From Vibrio gelatinilyticus (GTDB lineage Bacteria; Pseudomonadota; Gammaproteobacteria; Enterobacterales; Vibrionaceae), in contig NZ_JAJNNZ010000009.1 of the NCBI RefSeq assembly GCF_022836845.1, forward strand, positions 82,876-146,875: a stretch of DNA of 64,000 bases, read 5' to 3'. Below, piece by piece: positions 26,666 to 35,686 of the stretch. The translations under genes were made by a program, and so were the position numbers. The notes under the pieces were generated by a model. It did no database searches, was not told the DNA's origin, and saw only the letters and a program-made list of their open reading frames with translations. Numbering within the stretch: the stretch's first letter is position 1; each line of letters begins with the position of its first letter.

Positions 26666-27502
26666 TCAAGAAGCTCCAAGCATATTTCGAAACCTGTTGG
26701 CATCAATAGTTTCAATGTTGAGCCTCTGGGCTGTAGCGCACAAATACGCTACTTGAGATGCATTGCTTTGAGCTCTAACTCCAAGACAATTATAGTGATT
26801 ATTCTCAAAACCGACTCGTACGTCGGCCCCCATAAGCATAGCAGTTGTTAAACAATTGTGTTCTTTTTGACCGAACGCACATATTGACCAACGGTTTTTG
26901 TGATCTAGCAGTCGAGGAACAAGGAAAGGGAGCAAGTCACTTGGTGTTGATCTGTTCTGTTTCTTGTAGCGCCCAAGGACGAACAAGAGGTGATGTTGAC
27001 CTTTAGGTAAAGCGCCCTGATCGAGCAGGGAAAAATAGCGCGCCAGTTCTCTCTCGTCATAGACAATGTATTGAGCGATGATGTTGTTTTTGGCGACCCA
27101 ATGAAAGAAATCTGCCGCCTGGTCAATATGGTGGTTGCTTGGAATGAGTTCATGTAGTGCAAATGAAGCGGCCTCGGGTTTCACTTCTTGAATAAGCGCC
27201 ATTTGTTGCTGGGGCTGATAGAGACCAATAGCTTCTGTGGTTAATTGGACGATAATGCTATCACCGACCTCGTGCTTTACCTCGCGGTATAGCTGACTGT
27301 TTTCCGTGATGTCTAAAGTGTGCTGGCCGTATGTATCACGAGTGTGCAAATGTACCATTGCCGCCCCAGCGTCTCGGCAGGCAATGACTTCCTTGATGAT
27401 CTCATCTCTGGTTATGGGGAGCCGAGGATGGTGTTGGTGGTTCTTATGAGCGCCATTGGGGGCGACGATAATAGCCGACTCTTGAGAGGGGTGAGAACTC
27501 AT
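26666..27502 (-). CDS. Beta-keto acid cleavage enzyme (BKACE, DUF849)
   Basis: About 278 residues of the BKACE family, which condense a beta-keto acid with acetyl-CoA to give acetoacetate and a new CoA ester; 3-keto-5-aminohexanoate cleavage enzyme (Kce) is the founder. Visible are APNGAHKNHQHHP-like start, the zinc histidines in AAMVHLHTRD, and the conserved GADVRVGFENNHY near the end. ATG 27502 overlaps the aminotransferase stop as ATGA with GGAGAG seven bases upstream, so the two are translationally coupled. The substrate cannot be read, but the amino-group removal next door suggests an amino acid-derived keto acid. Confidence 0.88.
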   Translation of the reverse strand: MSSHPSQESAIIVAPNGAHKNHQHHPRLPITRDEIIKEVIACRDAGAAMVHLHTRDTYGQHTLDITENSQLYREVKHEVGDSIIVQLTTEAIGLYQPQQQMALIQEVKPEAASFALHELIPSNHHIDQAADFFHWVAKNNIIAQYIVYDERELARYFSLLDQGALPKGQHHLLFVLGRYKKQNRSTPSDLLPFLVPRLLDHKNRWSICAFGQKEHNCLTTAMLMGADVRVGFENNHYNCLGVRAQSNASQVAYLCATAQRLNIETIDANRFRNMLGAS

Positions 27503-28839
27503 AGACAATCTCTCCATTGTGCCGCGGCCATGTCTAAAGAAAGAGTAAGTTTAAAGACAAGCTCTTCAATCTGTTTTTCGTTAATGATATATGGCGGCGC
27601 AAGTAATACATGATGACCATCATGCCCATTGATGGTACCGGACATCGGATAACACATGAGTCCATTACTCATTGCGATAGATTGAACCCTCTTATGGGCT
27701 AGTGTATCCGATGGAAGTGGGCGTTTACTTGTTTTGTTGGCGACAAGTTCAATACCGACCATAAGGCCGCGCCCTCTGATGTCACCGACATTGGGGTGAC
27801 TTTGTAAGGCTTCGGTTAACTGTTGTAAAAGCTGTTGACCGCGAAGTCTGACACATTCAAGCAAGTTGTCTTTAATGATGGTATCGATGGTGGCTAGTGC
27901 GGCAGCACAAGCCACCGGGTGACCCATGAAGGTATGGCCATGTTGAAAAAAGCCACTACCATTGGCAATAACCTGATAAATTTTGTCATTGGCAATGGTC
28001 GCTCCGATGGGTTGGTAACCTGCTGCCAGTCCCTTCGCTATGGTGACTATATCAGGCACGATCCCTTCCTGCTCAAAGGCATAAAACGATCCTGTGCGAC
28101 CCACGCCGCACATGACCTCATCTAAAATGAGCAATACATCGTAACGATTGCAGATCTCACGGATACGTTCGAAGTAGCCGGGAACGGCTAAAACAGCCCC
28201 TGAGGTTGCTCCGACTATAGGCTCTGCCACGAAAGCCATGACATTTTCAGCGCCAAGCTGGCGTATTTTCAGTTCCAACTCTCTGGCTGCGCGTTCACCG
28301 TACTGCCAATTGGATTCATATGGCTGTTTCAGACGGTAAGCATAGCATGGAGAAATATGGTGCGCGTTGGAGAGCAAAGGTAGAAAGGGCTCTCGCCGCC
28401 ACTCATTTCCGCCAACGGCTAGCGCGCCGAGAGTGTTACCATGATAGCTTTGCTTTCGGGCAATGAACCGTTGCTTACTGGGTAAACCTCGTTCGACAAA
28501 ATATTGTCGTGCAAGCTTGAGCGCCGTTTCGACAGCTTCTGAGCCACCACTAACGAAATAGACGTGGTTAAGGGTGCTTGGTGCAAGTTCAGCCAACTTG
28601 GTGGCGAGTTTTTCGCAACTGGTGTTGGTGAAAAAACCAGTGTGAGCATATGGAATTCTGTCTAACTGCTCTTTAATCGCATTGATGATTCGTGGGTGAT
28701 TGTGCCCAAGGCTAGAGACCGCCGCGCCGCCGCAACCATCAAGATAATGCTGATTATTAGAATCAATTAAGTAGACTCCTTCGCCACAAGCAATCGTTGG
28801 CAGAGATTGATGACAGTGTCGATGAAAAACATGGGTCAT
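27499..28839 (-). CDS. Class-III PLP-dependent aminotransferase
   Basis: A 446-residue enzyme of the omega-amino acid/diamino acid branch. It shows HYLDGCGGAAVSSLGHNHP, YFVSGGSEAVETALKLARQY, ILDEVMCGVGRTGSFYAFEQ and the PLP-lysine in IVTIAKGLAAGYQPIGA near residue 270. It is first in the operon with the BKACE and TAXI genes. The likely scheme is deamination of an imported amino compound to a keto acid that the BKACE enzyme then cleaves (inference). Normal length. Confidence 0.9.
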   Translation of the reverse strand: MTHVFHRHCHQSLPTIACGEGVYLIDSNNQHYLDGCGGAAVSSLGHNHPRIINAIKEQLDRIPYAHTGFFTNTSCEKLATKLAELAPSTLNHVYFVSGGSEAVETALKLARQYFVERGLPSKQRFIARKQSYHGNTLGALAVGGNEWRREPFLPLLSNAHHISPCYAYRLKQPYESNWQYGERAARELELKIRQLGAENVMAFVAEPIVGATSGAVLAVPGYFERIREICNRYDVLLILDEVMCGVGRTGSFYAFEQEGIVPDIVTIAKGLAAGYQPIGATIANDKIYQVIANGSGFFQHGHTFMGHPVACAAALATIDTIIKDNLLECVRLRGQQLLQQLTEALQSHPNVGDIRGRGLMVGIELVANKTSKRPLPSDTLAHKRVQSIAMSNGLMCYPMSGTINGHDGHHVLLAPPYIINEKQIEELVFKLTLSLDMAAAQWRDCL

Positions 28840-29038
28840 TGGTCGAGCCTATATTCTTTTGACTATTGGATTGCTTGATAATTGAGTGAATAGGCGTTGT
28901 TGACAATCGAAATATTATTAAGGGGTATGAGAAACAGTCATGTAAGAGGGAGGAAGCCGGGTGTAACAGAGCTTCGGTGTTTTTTCAGAACCATGACCGC
29001 CACAGGTACATTAACATCTTGCTGTTACTCGGGTCTAA

Positions 29039-29137
29039 TTACTTGCTGTGGCCTGCATACCAATAGATAACGCCTAAAACAGCACCAACGGCTATAAAGC
29101 CACCGGTTATCATTAACAGGGCAATTTCAATTTCCAT
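29039..29137 (-). CDS. Possible 32-residue single-helix membrane protein
   Basis: A short frame encodes MEIEIALLMITGGFIAVGAV then LGVIYWYAGHSK: an acidic start, one ~21-residue hydrophobic helix and a basic end, the usual shape of small membrane proteins. The ribosome site is weak (GCGAG). It lies alone in the 28840-29404 gap between divergent genes, where I see no other gene. Translation is unproven. Confidence 0.4.
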   Translation of the reverse strand: MEIEIALLMITGGFIAVGAVLGVIYWYAGHSK

Positions 29138-29404
29138 ATGTAGCTCGCTGTGGCTAATCTGAGTTAGTGACTAGAGTCATTATAGATCCAGTAATGATGA
29201 AGGGACAGCCTACCCAAAAGACTGTATTAGTCGTCGCTAAGGAGTTCCACGCTTCATCTATTTGGCTTAAGTTTCTATCCAAGTGGTCTGGTCAGCTTGT
29301 CTTTTATAGGCTCGCTTAATTTAGGGGCGTCGTGATTGAGCAATAGTGTTCTACGCTTATTACTGTTATGCAAAGTCATTTCGCCTAGTTCAAAGGACAC
29401 TTTT

Positions 29405-30946
29405 ATGAATAAACCGATTATTGCCGACAATAAACCAGCTAAAGTTGAATTAGTAAAAGATCAGGAATATTACTTTTGTACGTGTGGCCGCTCAAAGAAC
29501 CAACCGTATTGCGATGGCTCTCACGCAGGTTCTGGGTTCAAGCCAAAAAGTTTTGTTGCCGAACAAAGTGGTGATGGCTACCTTTGTAAGTGTAAACACT
29601 CTGCCAATTTACCTTTTTGCGATGGCACTCATAAGCAATTTACGGCGCATCAGGTAGGGCAACAGGGGCCTGGCGTGCAAATATCTGAGGCGGATGGTCC
29701 AGTCGTTGCGGCCACTAAGGAAGAACCGACCGTTGAGTTTATTCATCAGCTAGCCAGAGAAGGGCTAACTAAGTTAGGACATCATGGGCCGATGACCTCA
29801 ATGGGGGTTCCACGTCATCTATTGCCCCATTGGGATGATATTCAGGTAATGGTGGCACAAATGGCCACTAAGCCGTTATTAGAAGATGTAGCGGTAACAA
29901 CAGAGCTGATCATTGGGCCCAGAGCAAAGAAACCACTCAAGCTTGCAATCCCCTTGTTTGTGTCGGACATGAGCTTTGGCGCGTTGTCAGAGGAAGCAAA
30001 GATCTCGTTGGCCAAAGGAGCGGAGCTTGCGGGGACGGGGATTTGCTCGGGGGAGGGCGGCATGTTACCCGAAGAGCAAGCGGCCAATTCACGTTATTTC
30101 TATGAGCTGGCCAGCGCAGAATTTGGTTACGATGAGTCGAAACTCAAACAGGTGCAGGCATTTCATTTTAAAGGTGGTCAGGGAGCGAAAACTGGAACAG
30201 GGGGCCATCTTCCGGGCAGTAAAAACATTGGGAAAATCTCTGAGGTTCGGGGAATACCCGAAGGAGAACCCGCCATTTCCCCGCCAACCTTTAAAAACCT
30301 TCATACAGCGCAAGATTTCAAACAGTTTGCTGATCGAGTTCGGGAAGTCACAGGTGGAATACCCATTGGATTTAAACTCAGTGCCAATCATATTGAGGAC
30401 GACATTCAATTTGCACTTGATGCCAGTGCGGACTATATCATTCTCGACGGTCGAGGCGGCGGCACGGGAGCTGCGCCACAAATGTTTCGTGATCACATCA
30501 GCGTGCCAACCATTCCAGCATTGGCCAGAGCGCGGCGTTATCTTGATAAACAAGGTGCGAGTGACGTTACCCTGATCATCACCGGAGGGCTGCGGGTTCC
30601 TATGGATTTTGTGAAAGCAATGGCACTAGGCGCTGACGGCGTGGCCATTTCAAACAGTGCCATGCAATCGATAGGCTGCGTTGCGGCGAGGATGTGTAAC
30701 ACCAATAATTGTCCGGCAGGCATCGCTACGCAAAAAGCGGACCTTAGACAGCGATTAAATGTTGAAAAGGCATCGCGCCAACTAAATAATTTCTTCGCAG
30801 CATCGGTTGAGTTAATGCAAGTCATGGCGAGGGCTTGTGGTCACAGTCATTTGGGGCAATTTAACCACAATGATCTAGCCACATGGGATCGTGATATGGC
30901 ACGCTTGTCAGGGATTAAATATTCTGGTGTCGATTCGCCATCATAG
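29405..30946 (+). CDS. Fusion of two CDGSH iron-sulfur motifs with a glutamate-synthase FMN-binding domain
   Basis: About 513 residues. Two CDGSH-type 2Fe-2S sites open the protein: CTCGRSKNQPYCDGSHAG near residues 24-41 and CKCKHSANLPFCDGTHKQ near 60-77, each C-x-C...C-x(3)-H. The rest (~110-510) is the FMN barrel of glutamate synthase large subunit (GltB-like), with GGMLPEEQAANSRYFYELAS, FKGGQGAKTGTGGHLPGSK, ILDGRGGGTGAAP and CNTNNCPAGIATQ. The glutaminase domain is absent, so it is not a complete GOGAT. Likely a flavin/iron-sulfur oxidoreductase of unknown substrate. ATG 29405 has AAGGA seven bases upstream. Confidence 0.88.
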   Translation: MNKPIIADNKPAKVELVKDQEYYFCTCGRSKNQPYCDGSHAGSGFKPKSFVAEQSGDGYLCKCKHSANLPFCDGTHKQFTAHQVGQQGPGVQISEADGPVVAATKEEPTVEFIHQLAREGLTKLGHHGPMTSMGVPRHLLPHWDDIQVMVAQMATKPLLEDVAVTTELIIGPRAKKPLKLAIPLFVSDMSFGALSEEAKISLAKGAELAGTGICSGEGGMLPEEQAANSRYFYELASAEFGYDESKLKQVQAFHFKGGQGAKTGTGGHLPGSKNIGKISEVRGIPEGEPAISPPTFKNLHTAQDFKQFADRVREVTGGIPIGFKLSANHIEDDIQFALDASADYIILDGRGGGTGAAPQMFRDHISVPTIPALARARRYLDKQGASDVTLIITGGLRVPMDFVKAMALGADGVAISNSAMQSIGCVAARMCNTNNCPAGIATQKADLRQRLNVEKASRQLNNFFAASVELMQVMARACGHSHLGQFNHNDLATWDRDMARLSGIKYSGVDSPS

Positions 30947-30971
30947 TGCGAACCTGTATTCATTGATGGCT

Positions 30972-31005
30972 TGTGAGTAGCCCTGATTTTTTAAGGCTAC
31001 TCACA
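30972..31005. terminator. Strong hairpin between convergent genes
   Basis: TGTGAGTAGCC at 30972-30982 pairs over eleven bases with GGCTACTCACA at 30995-31005. It ends the CDGSH fusion gene; no long T run follows on either strand. Confidence 0.6.
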
Positions 31006-31044
31006 GGCACCAACATCGAGCTCAGCTGTGCTGTGGAACCGCGG

Positions 31045-32487
31045 TTAAGAGGTTCTTACGTATTGTTTTTTTAATGACTTCACTTTGGAAAATATGAAAT
31101 CGTGAACGGGAATGACGCGTAATGCGATCAGCAATATGATGGTTGCAATGCCAAACAGCAAGCCATTGATTAAGGTTAAAATTGGAGACAGTGGTTGGGA
31201 CACCCAAGCGTGTAAATACCAGGCAGAAACAGAAGTTAAAATTGAAAGGATCCAGGTGCGATGTGCATAATTTAGCGGCTGTATTGATTGGCTGACCACG
31301 TAGAGTAGCATCAGCCTTAATAGATAAACGGAACCCAGTATCGCGACCACACCCCACAAACCATATTGAGGCACAAACCAAAAGTAGCCAGCCACGGCGA
31401 AAGCGGCACAGCCGATGTGTATCCACATTTGGGATTGACTCGAATTACCACTAAAGCAGCCAAGGTTCATATAATCCCCTGCATTTTTTACAGCATTAAT
31501 CGCTAAGAGTGCAACGGTGATCCCGCCAGCTGCATGATAGCTTTCGGGTAACAGTAGCATCAGGAGACTTGGCACTGTCAGTGCCATGCCAAGGGCAATG
31601 ACGATGCCAGCATTGACGCCGAGTAGCGCGAGGTCTGCGCATTTTTTCTCGCCGTCGTTTTGTTGTAATGTGGCCATTCGATTTGGAAACCACCAGAGAG
31701 CGTAGGGTTGCAACACCAGAGCTAACAGCAAGGCAAACTTCACTGCAATTGCGTAGATAGCGAGTTGTTCTACCCCGACGTATTGGGCCAGTAACCAGCG
31801 ATCAAGACCCGTGATCATATAGACTGACGTAGAGCCGATCAGTACTGGGATGCAGAATTTTAATAACATGGCCGAATCTTTTAGATAACCAAAAGAACCC
31901 ATTTGATCCCATTGGTATCGAATTAGCGCTAAAGCCAGCAAGACACTCGAAACCGTCGCCGCAACAATGACGCCATCAATGCCAAAACCCAACTCCAATG
32001 TGACAAAAGTGATTAATGCTTGAATCAAAGCCTTTGCAACATTGAGCTGACAGAATTTTTTTGCCATCGCCTGCATACGCATTAGAGTGAGAGGGATTGA
32101 AATCAACCCGTCGATCAGGATAGGAATAGCGAGCAATATCAACTGATAAGGTTCGAACTTAACGGGTAAAAAGGCAATTAGTTGAGTCATTGATACTGCA
32201 AGCAGTAAGGCGCCGAACACACTAAACAGAAAACTGAGCGTAAAACAGTTGGAAATAAGGCGTTTTTTCTCGCTGCCCTCCGTCGTGCCCACATAACGAT
32301 ACATCGCATCGACTAAGCCAAAGCTGAATAGAATGGTGCCGATATCCGCGAGCAAAACGAGTGATTCTAAAGAACCGTATTCTGCTAGCGATAGCTTTCG
32401 TGTGATGTACGGAATCATTAATAATGAAACACCTTTCATCATGATAATGCCGATGGCGTAATACACGGACTGGGGCAAAGCCTTCAT
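31045..32487 (-). CDS. Polysaccharide flippase (Wzx-like, MOP superfamily)
   Basis: About 480 residues with 12-14 predicted helices, starting SVYYAIGIIMMKGVSLLMIP and carrying YITRKLSLAEYGSLESLVLL, typical of O-antigen/exopolysaccharide flippases that turn lipid-linked repeat units across the inner membrane. The start is ATG 32487, seven bases after GAGGAG; the ribosome site lies across the end of the GT2 gene, so the two are coupled. A polymerase is not present nearby. Confidence 0.85.
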   Translation of the reverse strand: MKALPQSVYYAIGIIMMKGVSLLMIPYITRKLSLAEYGSLESLVLLADIGTILFSFGLVDAMYRYVGTTEGSEKKRLISNCFTLSFLFSVFGALLLAVSMTQLIAFLPVKFEPYQLILLAIPILIDGLISIPLTLMRMQAMAKKFCQLNVAKALIQALITFVTLELGFGIDGVIVAATVSSVLLALALIRYQWDQMGSFGYLKDSAMLLKFCIPVLIGSTSVYMITGLDRWLLAQYVGVEQLAIYAIAVKFALLLALVLQPYALWWFPNRMATLQQNDGEKKCADLALLGVNAGIVIALGMALTVPSLLMLLLPESYHAAGGITVALLAINAVKNAGDYMNLGCFSGNSSQSQMWIHIGCAAFAVAGYFWFVPQYGLWGVVAILGSVYLLRLMLLYVVSQSIQPLNYAHRTWILSILTSVSAWYLHAWVSQPLSPILTLINGLLFGIATIILLIALRVIPVHDFIFSKVKSLKKQYVRTS

Positions 32488-32498
32488 TGCTCTTCTCC

Positions 32499-33428
32499 TC
32501 AACGTTGCTGTGGTAATACAGTTCGTTTGCAGTCCCCTAAAATACTGCGAATTTTTCGCATTTGAGGGTAAGTGAACATCGATGCTAGGCCGAAACGAAT
32601 AGCGTATAAGTACTCATTTAGCCCACGGTGATAATCGGCATAACCTTCCAAAAGCCGTGATTTGGCTATGCGAAGCGATTTGCTTGATATTGACGATTCA
32701 TGTTGTTGGTATTTTTCTAAAATGGAGTCGATACACGCCAAATGCTCAAGACGCTTACTGTCAGTTTTCGTGATGGAGCCTGGCCGCATTAGATAGCCTG
32801 TTTGGATTGAGTTAATGGCTGCTATGGGATGACTCTCACACAGCCTTAACCAAAGTTCCCAGTCTTCGCAATATGTTAGCGTGGGGTCAAATAAGTGACT
32901 TTTGTCTAGGAAACTGGCACGTATCATTACCGTAGATGTGCCGATAATATTGTTGGCTAAGATGAAGTCGAGTGGTTTGTCCAAAACGATATAGTCATCA
33001 TCCCGACCTTGAAATTGCGCCCAGTAGCGAAAGCAATCTACGATCACATCATAGTCTTCGGTAAGGTGATTGTAATTAGTAAAGCTGAGCGCTAGCTCAG
33101 GATGCTGCTTATGAAGTTGAACCTGAGTTGACAGCTTGTTTTTACACCAAAAATCATCGGCATCCAAAAAAGCAATGTATTTTCCATTGGCTTGTTCAAT
33201 GCCTAAGTTTCTAGCCTGGGAGGCGCCAACGCCTGAGGTTGTAACCACACGGATACGAGGTTCAGCTTGACGCCACTTTTGTAAAAACTCACCAGTCCCA
33301 TCGCAGCTATTGTCATCGACAAGGATAATTTCAAAATCATCATGGTCTTGTTCAAGAATACTGCCAATAGACTTTGGTAGATAACTCAAGCAATTGTAGG
33401 TTGGGATGATAACAGAGACTTTATCCAT
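32499..33428 (-). CDS. Family-2 glycosyltransferase
   Basis: A 309-residue inverting glycosyltransferase with the GT-A start VSVIIPTYNCLSYLPKSIGS, the nucleotide-sugar site ILVDDNSCDGTGEFL, the DxD motif in IAFLDADDFW and a GT2-typical acidic region TYCEDWELWLRLCE. It adds a sugar to a lipid-linked glycan in the cytoplasm. It is first in a two-gene operon with the flippase and divergent from the GT4 gene at 33702. Confidence 0.92.
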   Translation of the reverse strand: MDKVSVIIPTYNCLSYLPKSIGSILEQDHDDFEIILVDDNSCDGTGEFLQKWRQAEPRIRVVTTSGVGASQARNLGIEQANGKYIAFLDADDFWCKNKLSTQVQLHKQHPELALSFTNYNHLTEDYDVIVDCFRYWAQFQGRDDDYIVLDKPLDFILANNIIGTSTVMIRASFLDKSHLFDPTLTYCEDWELWLRLCESHPIAAINSIQTGYLMRPGSITKTDSKRLEHLACIDSILEKYQQHESSISSKSLRIAKSRLLEGYADYHRGLNEYLYAIRFGLASMFTYPQMRKIRSILGDCKRTVLPQQR

Positions 33429-33555
33429 GATTACGTTCCTTGTAGTATCGGTCTAGGTAAACAAGCAGGAACTATACCATCCGATAACTCATTGTTTTTA
33501 AGAGGTATATTTTTTCTGTTGGCAAATTGAGAAAAGGTCGAAGGTGTGTTTGGGT

Positions 33556-33585
33556 GTCAATTTTTAAATTGACGTTCAAATTGAC
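33556..33585. promoter_or_regulatory. Palindrome in the divergent glycosyltransferase promoter region
   Basis: GTCAATTTTTAAATTGAC (33556-33573) is a perfect 18-base palindrome, and its right arm AAATTGAC is repeated at 33578-33585. It lies about 130 bases before the GT2 start and 120 before the GT4 start, as an operator would. The binding protein is unknown. Confidence 0.45.
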
Positions 33586-33701
33586 AATTAAACGGTGAAA
33601 ACGTAAATGGTTAAATTTAATGTACTGATCCTTAAGACAATATTACCTAGGTACACATATTGCTACCCAACAGCTAGTCCTTGTTGAAAGATGGTGTCTT
33701 A

Positions 33702-34880
33702 ATGAAGAAAGTCGCATTTATTACTCCAACCTACCCTGTTCTTAGTGAGACCTTCATCAGAACGGAGGTCGAGTGTATTCAAAGTTGTGGGCACGATGTA
33801 TGTGTGTTGACTTTTGAGCGAGAGCATATGGACATTGAAGCGAATTATGACATTGCGGAGATCGGAACATCGATACCCTGGCATTATCTATATAGTTTCT
33901 CTCCTGTCGGCGTCAGACAGGCTTTCGCCTTCGTGTCGTCACAGACTTCTTTGCCCAAACGATCATTGTTTTACTATGGACTGCAGCTTGCGTTGCAAAT
34001 GCGTCAGCGTAAGGTTGAACATGTTCACGCTCACTTTGGGCAGCATACGGCAGCGCATGCCATTGTCGCTTCAAAGCTACTTGGTATTAGCTGTTCATTT
34101 GTCGGTCATGGCCATGATGTTTATGAATACTGTTTCGATATGGTTAGCAAAATCAGTTTTAGTGATTTTGTTGTCGCCGTTTGTCAGGATATGAAGAATG
34201 ACTTTAAGCGTATGTACCCAGGAAACATCAAGTTACTTCACTGCGGAGTAAAAACTGAGACGTTTCCGCTGGCTTCCAAAACAACATCGGAAGAGCTTCG
34301 TCTGGTTTTTGTAGGACGGCTGGTGGAAACAAAAGGGGTGCACTATCTGCTTGAGGCTCTGCACTCTTTAAAGCATCAATTCCTGTTTACGCTCGACATA
34401 ATTGGAGATGGTGAGCAAAAAGTGCAGTTAGAGCAGCAAATGGAACAATTGGGCCTTTCGTCACGCGTACGATTTTTAGGCGTTAGACCTCATCACTGGG
34501 TAATTGAGAATTTGCAGCATTATGATTGTTTGGTTGCGCCTTTTTGTTTTTCAGAAACAGGTTGCGTCGATACGGGCCCGCTGGTGCTTAAAGAGGCGAT
34601 GGCAGCGGCAACGCCCGTCATTACGACTAATATTATGGGTTGCAAAGAAATAGTGACCGAAAACAGTGGTTTTTTGGTAGACGAGAAAGACACGCAACAA
34701 CTGGCTAGTGCGATAAGAAAATTCGCCAAGCTTGAAACCTGGGAGAGAAGCATTATGGGCAATGTTGCTCGATTGAGAGTCCAGCACTCATTCGATGCGT
34801 ATCGCCAAGCGAAGCAGCTTTCTCGTTGGATAGAGAAAGCCCACTCTAAACCGCCAGTGCAGACCAAAATAGCGGGTTAA
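33702..34880 (+). CDS. Family-4 glycosyltransferase
   Basis: About 392 residues of the retaining GT-B family. N-terminal AFITPTYPVLSETFIRTEVE is the donor of the WcaL/AmsK-like subgroup; HVHAHFGQHTAAHAIVASKL and GHGHDVYEY follow, and the C-terminal donor domain has LVFVGRLVETKGVHYLLEAL and the E-x7-E region LVLKEAMAAATPVITTNIMG. It should extend the same exopolysaccharide or lipid-linked glycan made by the divergent genes. The start is the ATG at 33702 since relatives begin there. Confidence 0.9.
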   Translation: MKKVAFITPTYPVLSETFIRTEVECIQSCGHDVCVLTFEREHMDIEANYDIAEIGTSIPWHYLYSFSPVGVRQAFAFVSSQTSLPKRSLFYYGLQLALQMRQRKVEHVHAHFGQHTAAHAIVASKLLGISCSFVGHGHDVYEYCFDMVSKISFSDFVVAVCQDMKNDFKRMYPGNIKLLHCGVKTETFPLASKTTSEELRLVFVGRLVETKGVHYLLEALHSLKHQFLFTLDIIGDGEQKVQLEQQMEQLGLSSRVRFLGVRPHHWVIENLQHYDCLVAPFCFSETGCVDTGPLVLKEAMAAATPVITTNIMGCKEIVTENSGFLVDEKDTQQLASAIRKFAKLETWERSIMGNVARLRVQHSFDAYRQAKQLSRWIEKAHSKPPVQTKIAG

Positions 34881-35015
34881 TTATTCAGTACGGCAACAAC
34901 GGAATTTACAATGTAAAGGGAGAGGGTAGTTAAAGCACCTTACATTCGTCATGATCGCGCCATCAAACATAGAAGGTGAATGGTGACAGCGCGAGTCTAA
35001 TCACAGTGCAATAAG

Positions 35016-35366
35016 CTATTTTTTTTTGTTCATCATATTGGCAAGATTTGCAAACGGGTTGTGAGTTGCTGTTTGATGATCGTCAGGTCTAGCGACGGGA
35101 TCAGCGCCATAGAGATCGTGATCTGTGTACTTAGAGTGTTCATGATCGTGACAATACAGGCACAATAGCTCCCAGTTGCTCCCATCTTCAGGGTTATTGG
35201 TGTGATCGTGATCTTTGTGGTGAACGGTAAGTTCACGAAGATTTGAATAGACGAACTCTCTAGCACAGTTACCGCAAACCCATGGATACAGTTTCAGTGC
35301 TTTCTCGCGATAGCCACTTTCTTGACGAGCATAGGCTGCGCTGGAGCCGGTATAATCAGAAGACAT
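35016..35366 (-). CDS. yajD: YajD-family HNH nuclease
   Basis: A 116-residue protein with the HNH motif: zinc cysteines in VCGNCAREF and LLCLYCHDHEHSKY, and the catalytic block LTVHHKDHDHTNNPEDGSNW. Length and ends match YajD, whose cellular role is not known. Monocistronic. The 35367-35686 gap to rhlE holds only promoters as far as I can see. Confidence 0.9.
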   Translation of the reverse strand: MSSDYTGSSAAYARQESGYREKALKLYPWVCGNCAREFVYSNLRELTVHHKDHDHTNNPEDGSNWELLCLYCHDHEHSKYTDHDLYGADPVARPDDHQTATHNPFANLANMMNKKK

Positions 35367-35686
35367 AGTGATTCCTGTGTGATGATCGGAAATTGATTTA
35401 CTATTTTATTTTACCATAATTGATGGTACCCATCGTTAGTGACCGTCTATAGATTGACTAGCTGATCACACATTGCCAATCCAAGATTATTGTAATGACA
35501 GAGTGGGGCGATTTTGGAAGCTGACTTAATCATCTGTTGATGTTCTTACTAAAAACGCTCAGAATGGCGCACTTTTTAAGGAAACGTTGTCTCGACGAAG
35601 ATTTACCGTACAAAATGACATAGCGAGACTACACTCCTACTATTGGCTGATAAGGCCACACCGATATACTTTACCGAGAGCTATTT

